64,000 nucleotides of DNA from Arthrobacter sp. (GTDB lineage Bacteria > Actinomycetota > Actinomycetes > Actinomycetales > Micrococcaceae), in assembly GCA_023264815.1 (NCBI GenBank), contig JAHFUZ010000004.1:115829-179828 (forward strand), written 5' to 3'. Below the pieces are notes generated by a model. It worked only from the letters and a program-made list of their open reading frames with translations, was not told where the DNA came from and did not search any database. Below, piece after piece: positions 16,640-26,704 of this stretch (positions are counted from its first letter, which is position 1; every line of letters starts with the position of its first letter). The translations under genes and the position numbers were made by a program.

Positions 16640-17179
16640 GTGGGGCAAGCAGAGCGTATCCATGAAGATGCCGTCGTCGCCGGCCAGGCAACGGCTAGAT
16701 ACCGTGCGCGGGGCGTACCGAGTGACTGGTATGTGGATCCCGCCGATCCTGACGCTGCGGACCGCTACAACCGAACTGCCAAAGACTCCCTCCAGGACCA
16801 GGCCACGGCCTTCCTGGCGGCGCACGAAGCTCTCCTTGACGGGTATGACCAGGACGATGACGACCTGGATCCCCCCATGGAGTTGCGGACTTCCGGGACG
16901 CAGGCCAACCAGCCGGTATGGATCGGGCTGCCCCTCCAGCAGGAGTTTGACGACGAAGGCGAGCTTGGCTGGCAGACTGACGCCTTGTGCGCGCAAACGG
17001 ATCCCGAAGCTTTCTTCCCGGAAAAGGGGGGATCCACGCGTGACGCCAAGAAGGTGTGCGGTGCGTGCAATGTACGCTCACAGTGCCTTGAATACGCGCT
17101 GGCTAATGACGAACGGTTCGGCATTTGGGGTGGCCTTTCCGAGCGTGAACGCCGGCGGCTAAGGAAGCGAGCAATCTAA
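16640..17179 (+). CDS. WhiB family iron-sulfur transcriptional regulator (WhiB2/WhmD-like)
   Basis: WhiB proteins bind a [4Fe-4S] cluster and usually act with the principal sigma factor. The four cluster cysteines are C117, C140, C143 and C149 (ALCAQTDPEAFFPEKGGSTR, then KKVCGACNVRSQCLEYAL), followed by the beta-turn GIWGGLSERERR and a basic tail. The approximately 110-residue acidic N-terminal extension is unusually long. Neighbours (large GT2, DUF5719, zincin-like, DUF3499, Trm112-like, ahcY) match the whiB2 locus of mycobacteria (Rv3260c) and streptomycetes, so this is probably the WhiB2/WhmD division regulator. GTG at 16640 has AGGAGG at 6-nt spacing. Confidence 0.92.
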   Translation: MGQAERIHEDAVVAGQATARYRARGVPSDWYVDPADPDAADRYNRTAKDSLQDQATAFLAAHEALLDGYDQDDDDLDPPMELRTSGTQANQPVWIGLPLQQEFDDEGELGWQTDALCAQTDPEAFFPEKGGSTRDAKKVCGACNVRSQCLEYALANDERFGIWGGLSERERRRLRKRAI

Positions 17180-20100
17180 TTCTTCAGGAAGTACATGTCA
17201 CTGCCGTTGTGGTCTCCCACAACGGCAGTGCCTATCTGCCCAGAACCCTGGCCGCCCTCGCGGGCCAGACCCGGCCCGCCGACCACGTTATCGGTGTGGA
17301 CACCGGGTCCCGCGACGACTCCGCCGTCCTCCTGGAAGCGGCTTTGGGCGCAGCCAACGTCATCAGCTTCCCACACGGAAAAAGCGGGATGGGTGGAGCC
17401 GTACGCGAAGGACTCAATGCCTGCTCGCCGTGGGATGGCCAGTCCCGGCAGGCAGCCACGGAATGGGTGTGGCTGCTGCACGATGACGCGGCCCCCGCAC
17501 CGGAGGCACTGGCCGAACTCCTCAGTGCCGTGGAACGTGCACCCTCTGTCACAGTGGCCGGCTGCAAGCAACTGGACTGGCACGCCGAACGCCGCCTGAT
17601 CGACGTCGGGCTCTCCACCTCCCGCTGGGCCGAACGCCTCACCCTGATCGACGCCGACGAACTGGACCAGGGCCAATACAACGGCCGGTCGGACACCTTT
17701 GCCGTTAACTCGGCAGGCATGCTGGTGCGCCGTGATATCTGGGAGCACCTGAACGGCTTTGACCCCGCACTGCCCGGCACCGGCGACGACGTCGACTTCT
17801 GCTGGCGAAACCGCCTCGCCGGCCACCGCGTAGTGGTGGTCCCCACGGCACGGATGTTCCACGTGGCGCACCGCCCCCATGGCCAGGGCAACCCCTCCGC
17901 CGCGCGCAAGGCGCAGGTCCACCTCCGGCTTAAGCACGCACCTCTGTGGAAAGTTCCTTTCCACGCCCTGGGCGCGCTGTTGGGCAGCATTTTCAAGCTC
18001 GTGCTGAGCGTTGCGGTCAAGGACCCCGGGCACGGGTTTTCGCAATTGGTGGCCACCTTCGCAGCCTTGGCCCGCCCCGCTGCCGTGGTCAAGTCGCGCC
18101 GGACAGCAGCCAGTACCCGGCGGATCCGGCGTTCAGTCATCAAGAAACTGCAGACCCCGCGCAGGGAAGTCTGGAATCACCGGCGTTCACTGATGGAGGC
18201 CCTGGGCTCAGACAAGTCCACGACCGATGGCCTGGTGCATGATCCCTTGGCGGACCAGCCCACGGGGGACTCCGCGGACGACTTCGCGGCGCTGACCACT
18301 ACTGAACGGGGATGGGTGGGGGCGGGTGCCCTCGCCGCCGTCATCATCGCGGCAGCCGCCTCCTTTACAGCGCTGAACGGGCTGTTCCGGGCCGAGGCCG
18401 TTTCTGGCGGGGGCCTGATCCCGGTCTCCCGCACGCTGGGTGAAATCTGGCACCATGCCACAAGTTGGTGGATCAGCCTCGGTGCGGGACTTCCCGGAAA
18501 GGGAGACCCTTTCGGATTCGTCGTGTGGATTCTTGGTGTCCTCGGCGGCGGGGACGCCAACGTGGCCATGGCGTGGCTGCTCCTGCTCGCCGCGCCGCTG
18601 TCCGCCCTGACAGCATGGTTTGCAGCGGGCGGTGTAACTGTCAGGCGCCGCTTCCGATTTGTCGCAGCCCTGTTCTGGGCTGCCGCCCCGGCCCTGCAGG
18701 TGGCCCTCAACCAGGGCCGGGCCGGGTCCTTGATTGCCCACATCATGATTCCGCTGGTGGTCCTTGCCCTGCTGCGCGCCACCGGATCCGCAGCGGGCCA
18801 TGGTCAGTTCGTGATCCCCTCCACGGATCAGGGCCGTTTCATGGAGAAACCACCTGCCCGGCCCGGTATCAACGGCATGCCGTCCTGGACGGCGGCTGCC
18901 GCGGCGGGCCTGACACTTGCGGTTGTCGCCGCCTCGGCCCCGTCGCTTCTTTTGCCTGCCGCGGTGCTGATTGTGTTGTGCGGGCTGTTGCTTGGCCGGC
19001 GTGGCCGGACCGTGTGGTGGGCATTGTTGCCCAGCGCAGCACTGTTCCTTCCGTTCGGACTGTCCACCATTGACCGGCCGCGGGCCCTGCTGGCGGATCC
19101 CGGCGTTCCGCTGGGGTTCGAGGCGGCGCCGCTTTGGCAGCAGTTCCTGGGGCAGCCCCTGATGTTCGCCCCCGGCGGTGGGCTGGCCGGGCTCCCGCTG
19201 TTCAGCGGGGAGGGCATCCCCTGGGCACTGCTGATGGCGCTGCTGGTGGCCGCCCCGGTCCTCGTTCTCGCGGTGCTGGCACTCTTTCTCCCCGGAAAGC
19301 GGAGCCGCACCGCGCGGGCCCTGTGGGTGGCGGCGCTGATCATCCTCGTGGGCGGCTGGCTGGCCGGCCACGTGGCCACTGGGGCGAGTGCGGACACCAT
19401 GGTCACGCCGTTCAGTGGCCCGGCTGTTTCGGCTGCCGGATTCGCACTTCTCGCAGCGGCAATGATCGGTGCGGAGCGGTTGCTCGATGCTGCTGACCGT
19501 TCCACCATCCTGAGCATCCGCCGCAGTATCGCCTTGCGGACTGCCGCGGCCACTGCCACGGTGCTCCTTCTGTGCGGTCCGCTCGCCGGCATGGCCATAT
19601 GGTCCGCCCAGAACATCCTGCAGCCGGCTGCCGGGCCACAGCCGGCCATCGGCGCCGACCAGCCTGCTCTTGGAACGCCGCGGCTCATCGAGGCCGGCAG
19701 GGCACGGACCCTCCCGGCCACGGCAATCGACCGTGGCACCGGGCCCGAGCAGACCCGCACATTGCTGATCAGCACGCACGAAGACGGCACCTTCGATGCG
19801 GCGCTGATGCGTGGCGCGGGCACCACCCTGGACAGCCTTTCAACAATTGCGGCCGCGCGGAACATCATGGGCGCGCCAGGCCAGGAATCCATCAGGGACG
19901 ATGACGACGTCACGGCGTCGATCCGCAGTGTTGTGGCCACGCTGGTGGCCGGGCAGGGAGTTGATCCCAGGCCGGGACTGGAACGCCTGGGTGCCGGATT
20001 CGTGGTTCTGCGGTCAGCCGACACCGCAGCCCAGCTCACGGCCAGCAGGATGGACGCCGTTCCAGGACTGGTTGCGGTGGGCCAGACCGACGTGGGCTGG

Positions 20101-20541
20101 CTGTGGCGCATCACCCCGCTGAACCAGCCGGCTCTGCAGCCTGCCGACGTCGCACACCGCGTCCGTATTGTGGATCCGGCTGGAGCCACCGTGGCCTTGG
20201 TGCCGTCCACCTATGACAATGTGGACGCCGCCGTGCCTGCCGGCCCGGAGGGCCGGCTGGTAGTGCTGGCCGAACGGGCGGATCCGGGCTGGAACGCATG
20301 GTTCGACGGGCGGAAACTCACCGCCACGGCCTCGGGCTCGGCCCAGGCCTTCACCCTGCCGGCGGCAGCGGGCCAGTTGACTGTCCGGTATGACGCCCCA
20401 TGGGCCCTGTGGTCCGGAGTCGCACAGATCACGGTGTTCGCGCTGACCGTGATGCTCGCCATTCCCATGCCCGCCCGCCGGCCCAACACGGGGCTGTCGC
20501 GGGACGAAGGATCTTTGCGTAAGGAACACCAGAATGCATAA
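17179..20541 (+). CDS. GT2-family glycosyltransferase fused to a large multi-pass membrane region
   Basis: An approximately 1120-residue envelope protein. The N-terminal 300 residues are a GT-A glycosyltransferase 2 domain: VTAVVVSHNGSAYLPRTL, then GVDTGSRDDS, the DXD-like LLHDDAAP and GTGDDVDFCWRNRLAGHRV. A central region of about twelve hydrophobic segments (near 380-850) and an extracytoplasmic C-terminal domain follow. It probably extends an extracellular or lipid-linked glycan; donor and acceptor are unknown. The start is uncertain. The frame is open only from 17149, with no ATG, GTG or TTG before GTG 17209, which would cut the first beta strand. ATT at 17179 overlaps the whiB TAA. Codon choice is otherwise uniform. 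Confidence 0.85.
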   Translation: MLQEVHVTAVVVSHNGSAYLPRTLAALAGQTRPADHVIGVDTGSRDDSAVLLEAALGAANVISFPHGKSGMGGAVREGLNACSPWDGQSRQAATEWVWLLHDDAAPAPEALAELLSAVERAPSVTVAGCKQLDWHAERRLIDVGLSTSRWAERLTLIDADELDQGQYNGRSDTFAVNSAGMLVRRDIWEHLNGFDPALPGTGDDVDFCWRNRLAGHRVVVVPTARMFHVAHRPHGQGNPSAARKAQVHLRLKHAPLWKVPFHALGALLGSIFKLVLSVAVKDPGHGFSQLVATFAALARPAAVVKSRRTAASTRRIRRSVIKKLQTPRREVWNHRRSLMEALGSDKSTTDGLVHDPLADQPTGDSADDFAALTTTERGWVGAGALAAVIIAAAASFTALNGLFRAEAVSGGGLIPVSRTLGEIWHHATSWWISLGAGLPGKGDPFGFVVWILGVLGGGDANVAMAWLLLLAAPLSALTAWFAAGGVTVRRRFRFVAALFWAAAPALQVALNQGRAGSLIAHIMIPLVVLALLRATGSAAGHGQFVIPSTDQGRFMEKPPARPGINGMPSWTAAAAAGLTLAVVAASAPSLLLPAAVLIVLCGLLLGRRGRTVWWALLPSAALFLPFGLSTIDRPRALLADPGVPLGFEAAPLWQQFLGQPLMFAPGGGLAGLPLFSGEGIPWALLMALLVAAPVLVLAVLALFLPGKRSRTARALWVAALIILVGGWLAGHVATGASADTMVTPFSGPAVSAAGFALLAAAMIGAERLLDAADRSTILSIRRSIALRTAAATATVLLLCGPLAGMAIWSAQNILQPAAGPQPAIGADQPALGTPRLIEAGRARTLPATAIDRGTGPEQTRTLLISTHEDGTFDAALMRGAGTTLDSLSTIAAARNIMGAPGQESIRDDDDVTASIRSVVATLVAGQGVDPRPGLERLGAGFVVLRSADTAAQLTASRMDAVPGLVAVGQTDVGWLWRITPLNQPALQPADVAHRVRIVDPAGATVALVPSTYDNVDAAVPAGPEGRLVVLAERADPGWNAWFDGRKLTATASGSAQAFTLPAAAGQLTVRYDAPWALWSGVAQITVFALTVMLAIPMPARRPNTGLSRDEGSLRKEHQNA

Positions 20542-22264
20542 GGACGCTCCGGACTCCGGTACAACGCCGCCAGGCACTGCTCCGGTGGCCGCAATCCGCG
20601 AACCGGCCGTGCCTGCCGGTAGGTCCGCCGGTGCTGCAGCAGGCGAACCGGCAGCGTCCGGTGCTTCGGGACGGGTCAGGGCCGCCACGCGTAAAACCCC
20701 GGCCAGGGAGATGCTGGCAGGTGTGGTGTCGGCGGTGGCGATCGTGGCTGCTGCCGGCGGCATTGTGGCAGCCGCCGGCCTGGCCCCGCAGCCGGCGGGA
20801 AGCCGCGGCATCCCGGCTACACCGGCGTCCGTCCCGGCCGGAGCCAGCATCGGAGTGTGTCCGGGGCCGGCCCGGCTGCTCGAAGGCACCGAAGCGGGCA
20901 CCGACCCCCAATTCAGTCCCGTCTCGGCGACAGCACGGAGCGTTGTGACCAGCGCCGTCCTCAGCGCCGCGGGCGGGGTCCTGCCCGCCAGCCGACTGTC
21001 CGCGCTCAACGGGACTCCCGCCGTCGAGATTGCCAAGGGCGGGGGCCAGCCCGCCCAGGAAGCCGGCCCCCAAGAGCTGAAAGCCGGTGCGCTCAACGGG
21101 CACAGCGTGGACGGCGCCGCCGTGCTGGGTGCCGAGGCCCTGGCGGGCCAGAAACCTTCGGCGGCCGGAGTGATGAAATACACGGCCACCGACGGTGACC
21201 TGCAGGGTTCAGCCGCAGCCAACTGCACGCCCCCCGCCAACGACCTCTGGCTCGCCGGTGCCAGTACCACCGTTGGCCGCACGTCAGTGCTGGTCCTCAG
21301 CAACGCCTCCAGCACACCAGCCACTGTGAGCCTGGAACTTTTCGGGAGCAAGGGACAGATCCAGGCGCCCGGCAGCCGTGGCCTCCTGGTTGCCCCGGGA
21401 ACCACCCGCTCCATTGTCCTGGCCGGGCTGGCGCCGGGCGAAGCGCAGCTGAGCGTCCATGTCCGCAGCGCCGGCGGGCCTGTGGGAGCAGCCATCCAAC
21501 AGAGCGTGCTGCGGGGACTGACACCGGGTGGAGTGGACTTCATCGTTCCGGGCGCCGCACCGGCAGCCAGGCAGGTCATGACCGGGCTGGACATCCAGGA
21601 TGCCAACGGGATTGCAGCCGTGACAGGGAAAGACGGCTTCAAAGATGCCGGTCCGGCCCTTGCCATCACCGTGCCTGGCCCCTCGGACGCCGTAGTGGAG
21701 GTCAAGCTTTTTGGTCCCGACGGGCAGAAGGCTTTGCCCGGCGGCGGCGTTGTGACGGCCAAGGCCGGAGCCGTGACGGAGATTTCACTGGCAGGTGTCC
21801 CCGCCGGCCACTACACGGTATCCACGAGTTCGGACGTGTCGTTTGTTGCCGCGGCCAGGGTGACCCGTGGCGTCAACAGCGAACAGGCTTCGGATGTGGC
21901 GTGGGCGGCCTCCGGCGTCAGGCTCGGCAGCCAGCACGTGGTAGCTGTGCCGCAGGGCGGCGAGCGCACCCTGGTCTTCGGGGTCTTGGAAAACCGGGCC
22001 ACGATTTCCTATGCGCCCATTACAGCGGATGGCAGGATTGGGGCAGCGGCAACTGCCGACGTCGCCGGCGGTACCACCACCTCCATCACGCTCCCGCCCA
22101 AAGTGGGGGAGTCGGACGTGGTGGCATACGTGGTTTCGGCGTCCGGTGACGCCGCCTACGGCGCGCTGCTGCTGCAGCAGGAGGGCCGGGAAGACATCTC
22201 AACGCTGGCTTTTATGCCAGCCGCATCCGGACAGGAAAAAGTAGCGGTGGCGCTGGGCTACTGA
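20534..22264 (+). CDS. DUF5719 family secreted/membrane-anchored protein
   Basis: A 576-residue protein of unknown function found next to the large GT2 gene in many actinobacteria. An Ala/Pro-rich cytoplasmic leader of about 55 residues precedes one membrane anchor (ILAGVVSAVAIVAAAGG-like, about 60-82), so most of the protein lies outside. The outer part is a repetitive beta-rich region, with Ala/Gly-rich strands such as TVGRTSVLVLSNASSTPATV. ATG at 20534 overlaps the GT2 gene by 8 nt, so the two are coupled and probably act together in surface-glycan assembly. That role is inferred from context. Confidence 0.85.
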   Translation: MHKDAPDSGTTPPGTAPVAAIREPAVPAGRSAGAAAGEPAASGASGRVRAATRKTPAREMLAGVVSAVAIVAAAGGIVAAAGLAPQPAGSRGIPATPASVPAGASIGVCPGPARLLEGTEAGTDPQFSPVSATARSVVTSAVLSAAGGVLPASRLSALNGTPAVEIAKGGGQPAQEAGPQELKAGALNGHSVDGAAVLGAEALAGQKPSAAGVMKYTATDGDLQGSAAANCTPPANDLWLAGASTTVGRTSVLVLSNASSTPATVSLELFGSKGQIQAPGSRGLLVAPGTTRSIVLAGLAPGEAQLSVHVRSAGGPVGAAIQQSVLRGLTPGGVDFIVPGAAPAARQVMTGLDIQDANGIAAVTGKDGFKDAGPALAITVPGPSDAVVEVKLFGPDGQKALPGGGVVTAKAGAVTEISLAGVPAGHYTVSTSSDVSFVAAARVTRGVNSEQASDVAWAASGVRLGSQHVVAVPQGGERTLVFGVLENRATISYAPITADGRIGAAATADVAGGTTTSITLPPKVGESDVVAYVVSASGDAAYGALLLQQEGREDISTLAFMPAASGQEKVAVALGY

Positions 22265-22330
22265 TCCGCACCCAGCGGGAGGGCGCTACTCAAGCGTGGC
22301 AGCCCTCGCAAGCCAGTAGCACCTCAGCGC

Positions 22331-22846
22331 TCAGTACCTCCGGCGGTAGACCGGATCGAGGGTTTCCGGCGCCACCCCGAGCATTTCAGCAGTGTGTTCC
22401 ACCACAACATCGTGGACGAGATCCTGAAGCTCCTCGCGGCTGCCGCAGGCCTGCTCAACCACCCGCCGGTACAGCGTGATGACCGGTCCTTCCTCATCCG
22501 TGGCGGGAGTGTAGGCGCCCATAGGCGGAGGCGCGGCGCTGGCCACCAGCTGCTCCAGGTCCGGAGGTATTTCGTCGACGGCGAAGCGCACCCCGTCCAG
22601 GGTCTTGCCCCAGATATCGTGCAGGCGCTGCGCGGAATCGAGCACAAAGTCATCAAACCGGTCGGAGCGCGTCCGGTATCCGGGGTGGGTGGGCAACACC
22701 AGTTCCCCCCTCAGGCCCCTGCCGTGGCGGTTCCTGCGGCGCATCGCAAAGCTGCGGCCCACTGAGTCCGGTCCCGTAGATCCGCTGCTGGCGTCCGGGT
22801 CAGCCAAACGGACCGAAAAAGCTGAATCATGGTTCGATGACTGCAT
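22331..22846 (-). CDS. Metallopeptidase-family (zincin-like) protein with degenerate HExxH
   Basis: A 171-residue protein of the zincin-like family (PF06262 type) that belongs to the whiB2 neighbourhood (cf. Rv3259). The core FDDFVLDSAQRLHDI, AVDEIPPD and PVITLYRRVVEQ segments are conserved. The site where peptidase members carry HExxH reads LVHDVVVEHTAEMLGV, so the zinc-binding glutamate and second histidine are not in register. Catalysis is therefore doubtful. ATG at 22846 is chosen because TACAGT lies 6 nt upstream; an internal ATG in SFAMRRRNRH is the alternative. It is divergent from the DUF3499 gene. Confidence 0.78.
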   Translation of the reverse strand: MQSSNHDSAFSVRLADPDASSGSTGPDSVGRSFAMRRRNRHGRGLRGELVLPTHPGYRTRSDRFDDFVLDSAQRLHDIWGKTLDGVRFAVDEIPPDLEQLVASAAPPPMGAYTPATDEEGPVITLYRRVVEQACGSREELQDLVHDVVVEHTAEMLGVAPETLDPVYRRRY

Positions 22847-22852
22847 ACATTG

Positions 22853-22858
22853 ACTGTA
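22853..22858 (-). promoter_or_regulatory. -10 element TACAGT, leaderless start of zincin-like gene
   Basis: TACAGT on the minus strand is followed by CAATGT and ATG at 22846. Confidence 0.5.
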
Positions 22859-22952
22859 AACCCGGCCCAAGATTTACGCGACACCATCCGCAGGAACCGG
22901 CCGGGCGCGGCGACAGGGGGCGCCAATACCCGGAAACGTCAGTCAGACAGAG

Positions 22953-22958
22953 TAGTCT
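22953..22958 (+). promoter_or_regulatory. -10 element TAGTCT before DUF3499 gene
   Basis: TAGTCT is followed by 8 nt and GTG at 22967. The transcript would carry at most one or two untranslated bases. Confidence 0.5.
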
Positions 22959-22966
22959 GGGGTGTC

Positions 22967-23371
22967 GTGGGAGCTATCCGTCAATGTTCGAGATCCGCCT
23001 GCCGTCAATCAGCGGTGGCAACTTTGACGTACGTTTATGCGGACTCCACCGCAGTGCTGGGCCCGCTTGCCACCTACGCTGAGCCGCATTGTTACGATTT
23101 GTGCGAGCAGCACGCAGGCTCACTGACAGTTCCCCGCGGATGGGAAGTGCTCCGCCTGGCGATGCCCACCAGTCCGCAGCAGCCCGGCCCTGACGACCTC
23201 CTCGCCTTGGCCAACGCCGTGCGGGAAGCTGCTGCCCTGCCGCCCAAATCCCAGCCATCCACCTCCCAGGCAGCCCAGCCCCAGCGGGCTTCGCACTCAG
23301 CCCTCGAGGCCCCTGCCGGTACAGAGGGTGTCCGCCGGGGACACTTGCGTGTCCTGCGCGAGCCATCCTGA
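22967..23371 (+). CDS. DUF3499 domain-containing protein
   Basis: A 134-residue actinobacterial protein (Rv3258c-like) of unknown function. The conserved domain occupies the first 65 residues: GAIRQCSRSACRQSA, then TYVYADSTAVLGPLA and PHCYDLCEQHAGSLTVPRGWEV. Four cysteines and two histidines (CSRSAC ... HCYDLCEQH) look like a small zinc-binding site. The remaining half is Pro/Ala/Gln-rich and probably disordered. GTG at 22967 starts exactly at the conserved MGAIRQCSR and lies 8 nt after TAGTCT. The open frame begins at 22850, but that segment contains the promoter of the divergent gene. Confidence 0.88.
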   Translation: MGAIRQCSRSACRQSAVATLTYVYADSTAVLGPLATYAEPHCYDLCEQHAGSLTVPRGWEVLRLAMPTSPQQPGPDDLLALANAVREAAALPPKSQPSTSQAAQPQRASHSALEAPAGTEGVRRGHLRVLREPS

Positions 23372-23561
23372 GAGCAAACCTTCCAGCCAACGGCATCCAC
23401 GTTTTTGGGGTGACCGCGGTCCTTCGGTGGGGCGGCCGGGGTATTTCCCCAGTCCGCGCGATCCCGGTTGCCGCCTTCGCGGTGCTGATGTGGCGGTAGG
23501 CTGGAACCTGCTAATCAGTCAGCCACCGGCGCCAGCGCGCGCCCATCCGGGAGCATCAATC

Positions 23562-23777
23562 ATGGCAAAGATCAGTCCTGACCTGTTGTCCGTCCTGCGC
23601 TGTCCAGTGACCGGCTCGCCGCTGGTCCAGGAAGGCGAAGAACTTGTATCGACGGCCGCAGGGGAGTCCGGCGTGAAGCTTCGTTATCCGATCCAGGACG
23701 GCATCCCGCTCCTGCTGCCGCCGGAACTGCTGCAGGCCGCCAGTGCGGCCAGCTCCGGCCAGCACGATCCCGCCTAA
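23562..23777 (+). CDS. Trm112-like small protein
   Basis: A 71-residue Trm112/YcaR-family protein. Trm112 proteins are small adaptors that stabilise or activate methyltransferases and other partners. The motif [15 protein letters not shown] and the C-terminal [16 protein letters not shown] are typical. Only one of the cysteines found in zinc-binding relatives remains, as in many bacterial members. ATG at 23562 has GGGAG about 8 nt upstream, and a TAGGCT about 60 nt upstream could be its -10. In related actinobacteria a phosphomannomutase gene lies beside it; none is present here. ahcY follows 65 nt downstream. Confidence 0.85.
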   Translation: MAKISPDLLSVLRCPVTGSPLVQEGEELVSTAAGESGVKLRYPIQDGIPLLLPPELLQAASAASSGQHDPA

Positions 23778-23842
23778 CCCCCGCCACTTTTACGCTGACG
23801 CTTCAACGCCGCCGCCACTACCGGACAGAGCAAAGGAATCCC

Positions 23843-25321
<1,479 letters not shown>

Positions 25322-25330
25322 GGTGTGACT

Positions 25331-25360
25331 CCCCGGGCGTCGACCACGCCCGGGGTTGTT
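25331..25360 (+). terminator. Terminator of ahcY
   Basis: A 10-bp GC-rich stem (25331-25340 with 25346-25355) has a 5-nt loop and is followed by TTGTT. It begins 10 nt after the ahcY stop. Confidence 0.85.
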
Positions 25361-25372
25361 ACCTTCAACCAT

Positions 25373-25378
25373 TAAGAT
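25373..25378 (+). promoter_or_regulatory. -10 element TAAGAT, leaderless start of L,D-transpeptidase
   Basis: TAAGAT is followed by exactly 6 nt and ATG at 25385. The element lies 13 nt after the ahcY terminator. Confidence 0.62.
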
Positions 25379-25384
25379 CGGACT

Positions 25385-26623
25385 ATGGAGCCTGACGTAA
25401 AGCCGCGCCGCATGGCGACCGCCAAGAAGATCCTCATCGTGGCGGCCGTCTGCGTCCTTGCAGCTGCGGGCGGCGTGTTCGCCGCCGTCGCGCCGGGCCT
25501 CACCCGGGGCTCGCTGGAATCGGAAGCAGCCTCTGCTGTCCGTTCGGCTCCCGGCGTGGCGTCGCCCGTGGTGGCCCCGGTCAAAGTGGACATCACCCCG
25601 GCCGCCGCCGCCAAGCAGGTCAACCCGGCAACCCCGGCCGCGGTCACAGTGGTCAACGGCAGGATCGAAAGCGTCACCCTTACCAGCACGTCCGGTGACT
25701 CCGTTGACGGGACGTACGCTGCCGACGGCAGCAGCTGGACTGCCACGGCCCCGCTGAAATTCAACACTGAATACAGCTACACCTACGTGGTCACGGACAG
25801 TGCGGGACGCGAAACCACCCACACGCACTCCTTCAACACCGTGTCCAGCACGCATGAGGCCAATGCTGCCATCTATCCCCTCGATGGGATGAAGGTTGGC
25901 GTGGGCCAGCCCCTGCAGATCATCTTCAGTGAGCCGGTCCTCAACCGGGACGCCGTGGAGAAGGCCATCAAGATCACCTCCAGCGCCGGCCAGACAGGCG
26001 CCTTCCACTGGTTCAGCGATACCATGGTCCGCTACCGGGCGGAGGGTTTTTGGGCCGCAAACTCCACTGTGACCATGGACATGCAGCTTTTCGGCGTGGA
26101 TCTGGGCAACGGCCAGATCGCCAACTTCAACAAGAAGGTCAACATCCGCTTCGGCGACAAGAAGGTGGCCATCGCCGACGCCGCCGCGCACACTTTCACG
26201 CTCAGCGTCAACGACCAGGTAGTCAAGACGCTGCCGGTCAGCATGGGGGACAAGCGGTTCCCGTCCGCACGCGGGTATGCCGTGCTGATGGAGAAGAACC
26301 GCTATGACCACTTCCGCGCTGCGAGCATCGGCCTCAAGCCCGGCGACCCCGCCTACTACGGTGAAGTGGACGTGGAGTACGCCATCAGGCTCACGCTCAG
26401 CGGAGCGTATATCCATCAGGCGCTCGAATCCGCCTACCCGTACATCGGGAACACCAACGTCTCCCACGGCTGCATTGGCTTCGCCCCGGACGGTGCGGCG
26501 TGGGTGTTCGACAACATGACCACCGGGGACGTGGTACAGATCATCAACACCGAGGGTGACTACGCCGCCCTGGACGACGGCTACGGAGACTGGAACATTC
26601 CTTGGGCCGAGTATGACAACTAG
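25385..26623 (+). CDS. L,D-transpeptidase, LdtMt2-type (Ig-like domains plus YkuD)
   Basis: Forms 3-3 cross-links between peptidoglycan stem peptides outside the membrane. A basic N-terminus and a hydrophobic segment (about 16-36) act as anchor or signal; there is no lipobox cysteine. Two bacterial Ig-like domains follow, and the YkuD catalytic domain spans about 260-400. Catalytic residues are the cysteine of NVSHGCIGF with its two upstream histidines (AYIHQAL and SHGC). The spacing SGAYIHQ...NTNVSHGC mirrors M. tuberculosis LdtMt2, including loss of the Arg found after Cys in other YkuD groups. Length 412 aa is normal. It is expressed independently of ahcY. Confidence 0.92.
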   Translation: MEPDVKPRRMATAKKILIVAAVCVLAAAGGVFAAVAPGLTRGSLESEAASAVRSAPGVASPVVAPVKVDITPAAAAKQVNPATPAAVTVVNGRIESVTLTSTSGDSVDGTYAADGSSWTATAPLKFNTEYSYTYVVTDSAGRETTHTHSFNTVSSTHEANAAIYPLDGMKVGVGQPLQIIFSEPVLNRDAVEKAIKITSSAGQTGAFHWFSDTMVRYRAEGFWAANSTVTMDMQLFGVDLGNGQIANFNKKVNIRFGDKKVAIADAAAHTFTLSVNDQVVKTLPVSMGDKRFPSARGYAVLMEKNRYDHFRAASIGLKPGDPAYYGEVDVEYAIRLTLSGAYIHQALESAYPYIGNTNVSHGCIGFAPDGAAWVFDNMTTGDVVQIINTEGDYAALDDGYGDWNIPWAEYDN

Positions 26624-26704
26624 GCCGGTAGGCTCGACACCAGACATACGGCGCTGCCCGGACCGGAGCCGGGCTGCGTGGACCTCAACGGAAGAGACGC
26701 TGCT

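Noticed and set aside
25385..26623. Inactive L,D-transpeptidase because Arg after SHGC is missing
   Set aside because: The LdtMt2 class also lacks that Arg and keeps the same Tyr/His/Ser-His-Gly-Cys spacing, so the active site looks normal for its class.
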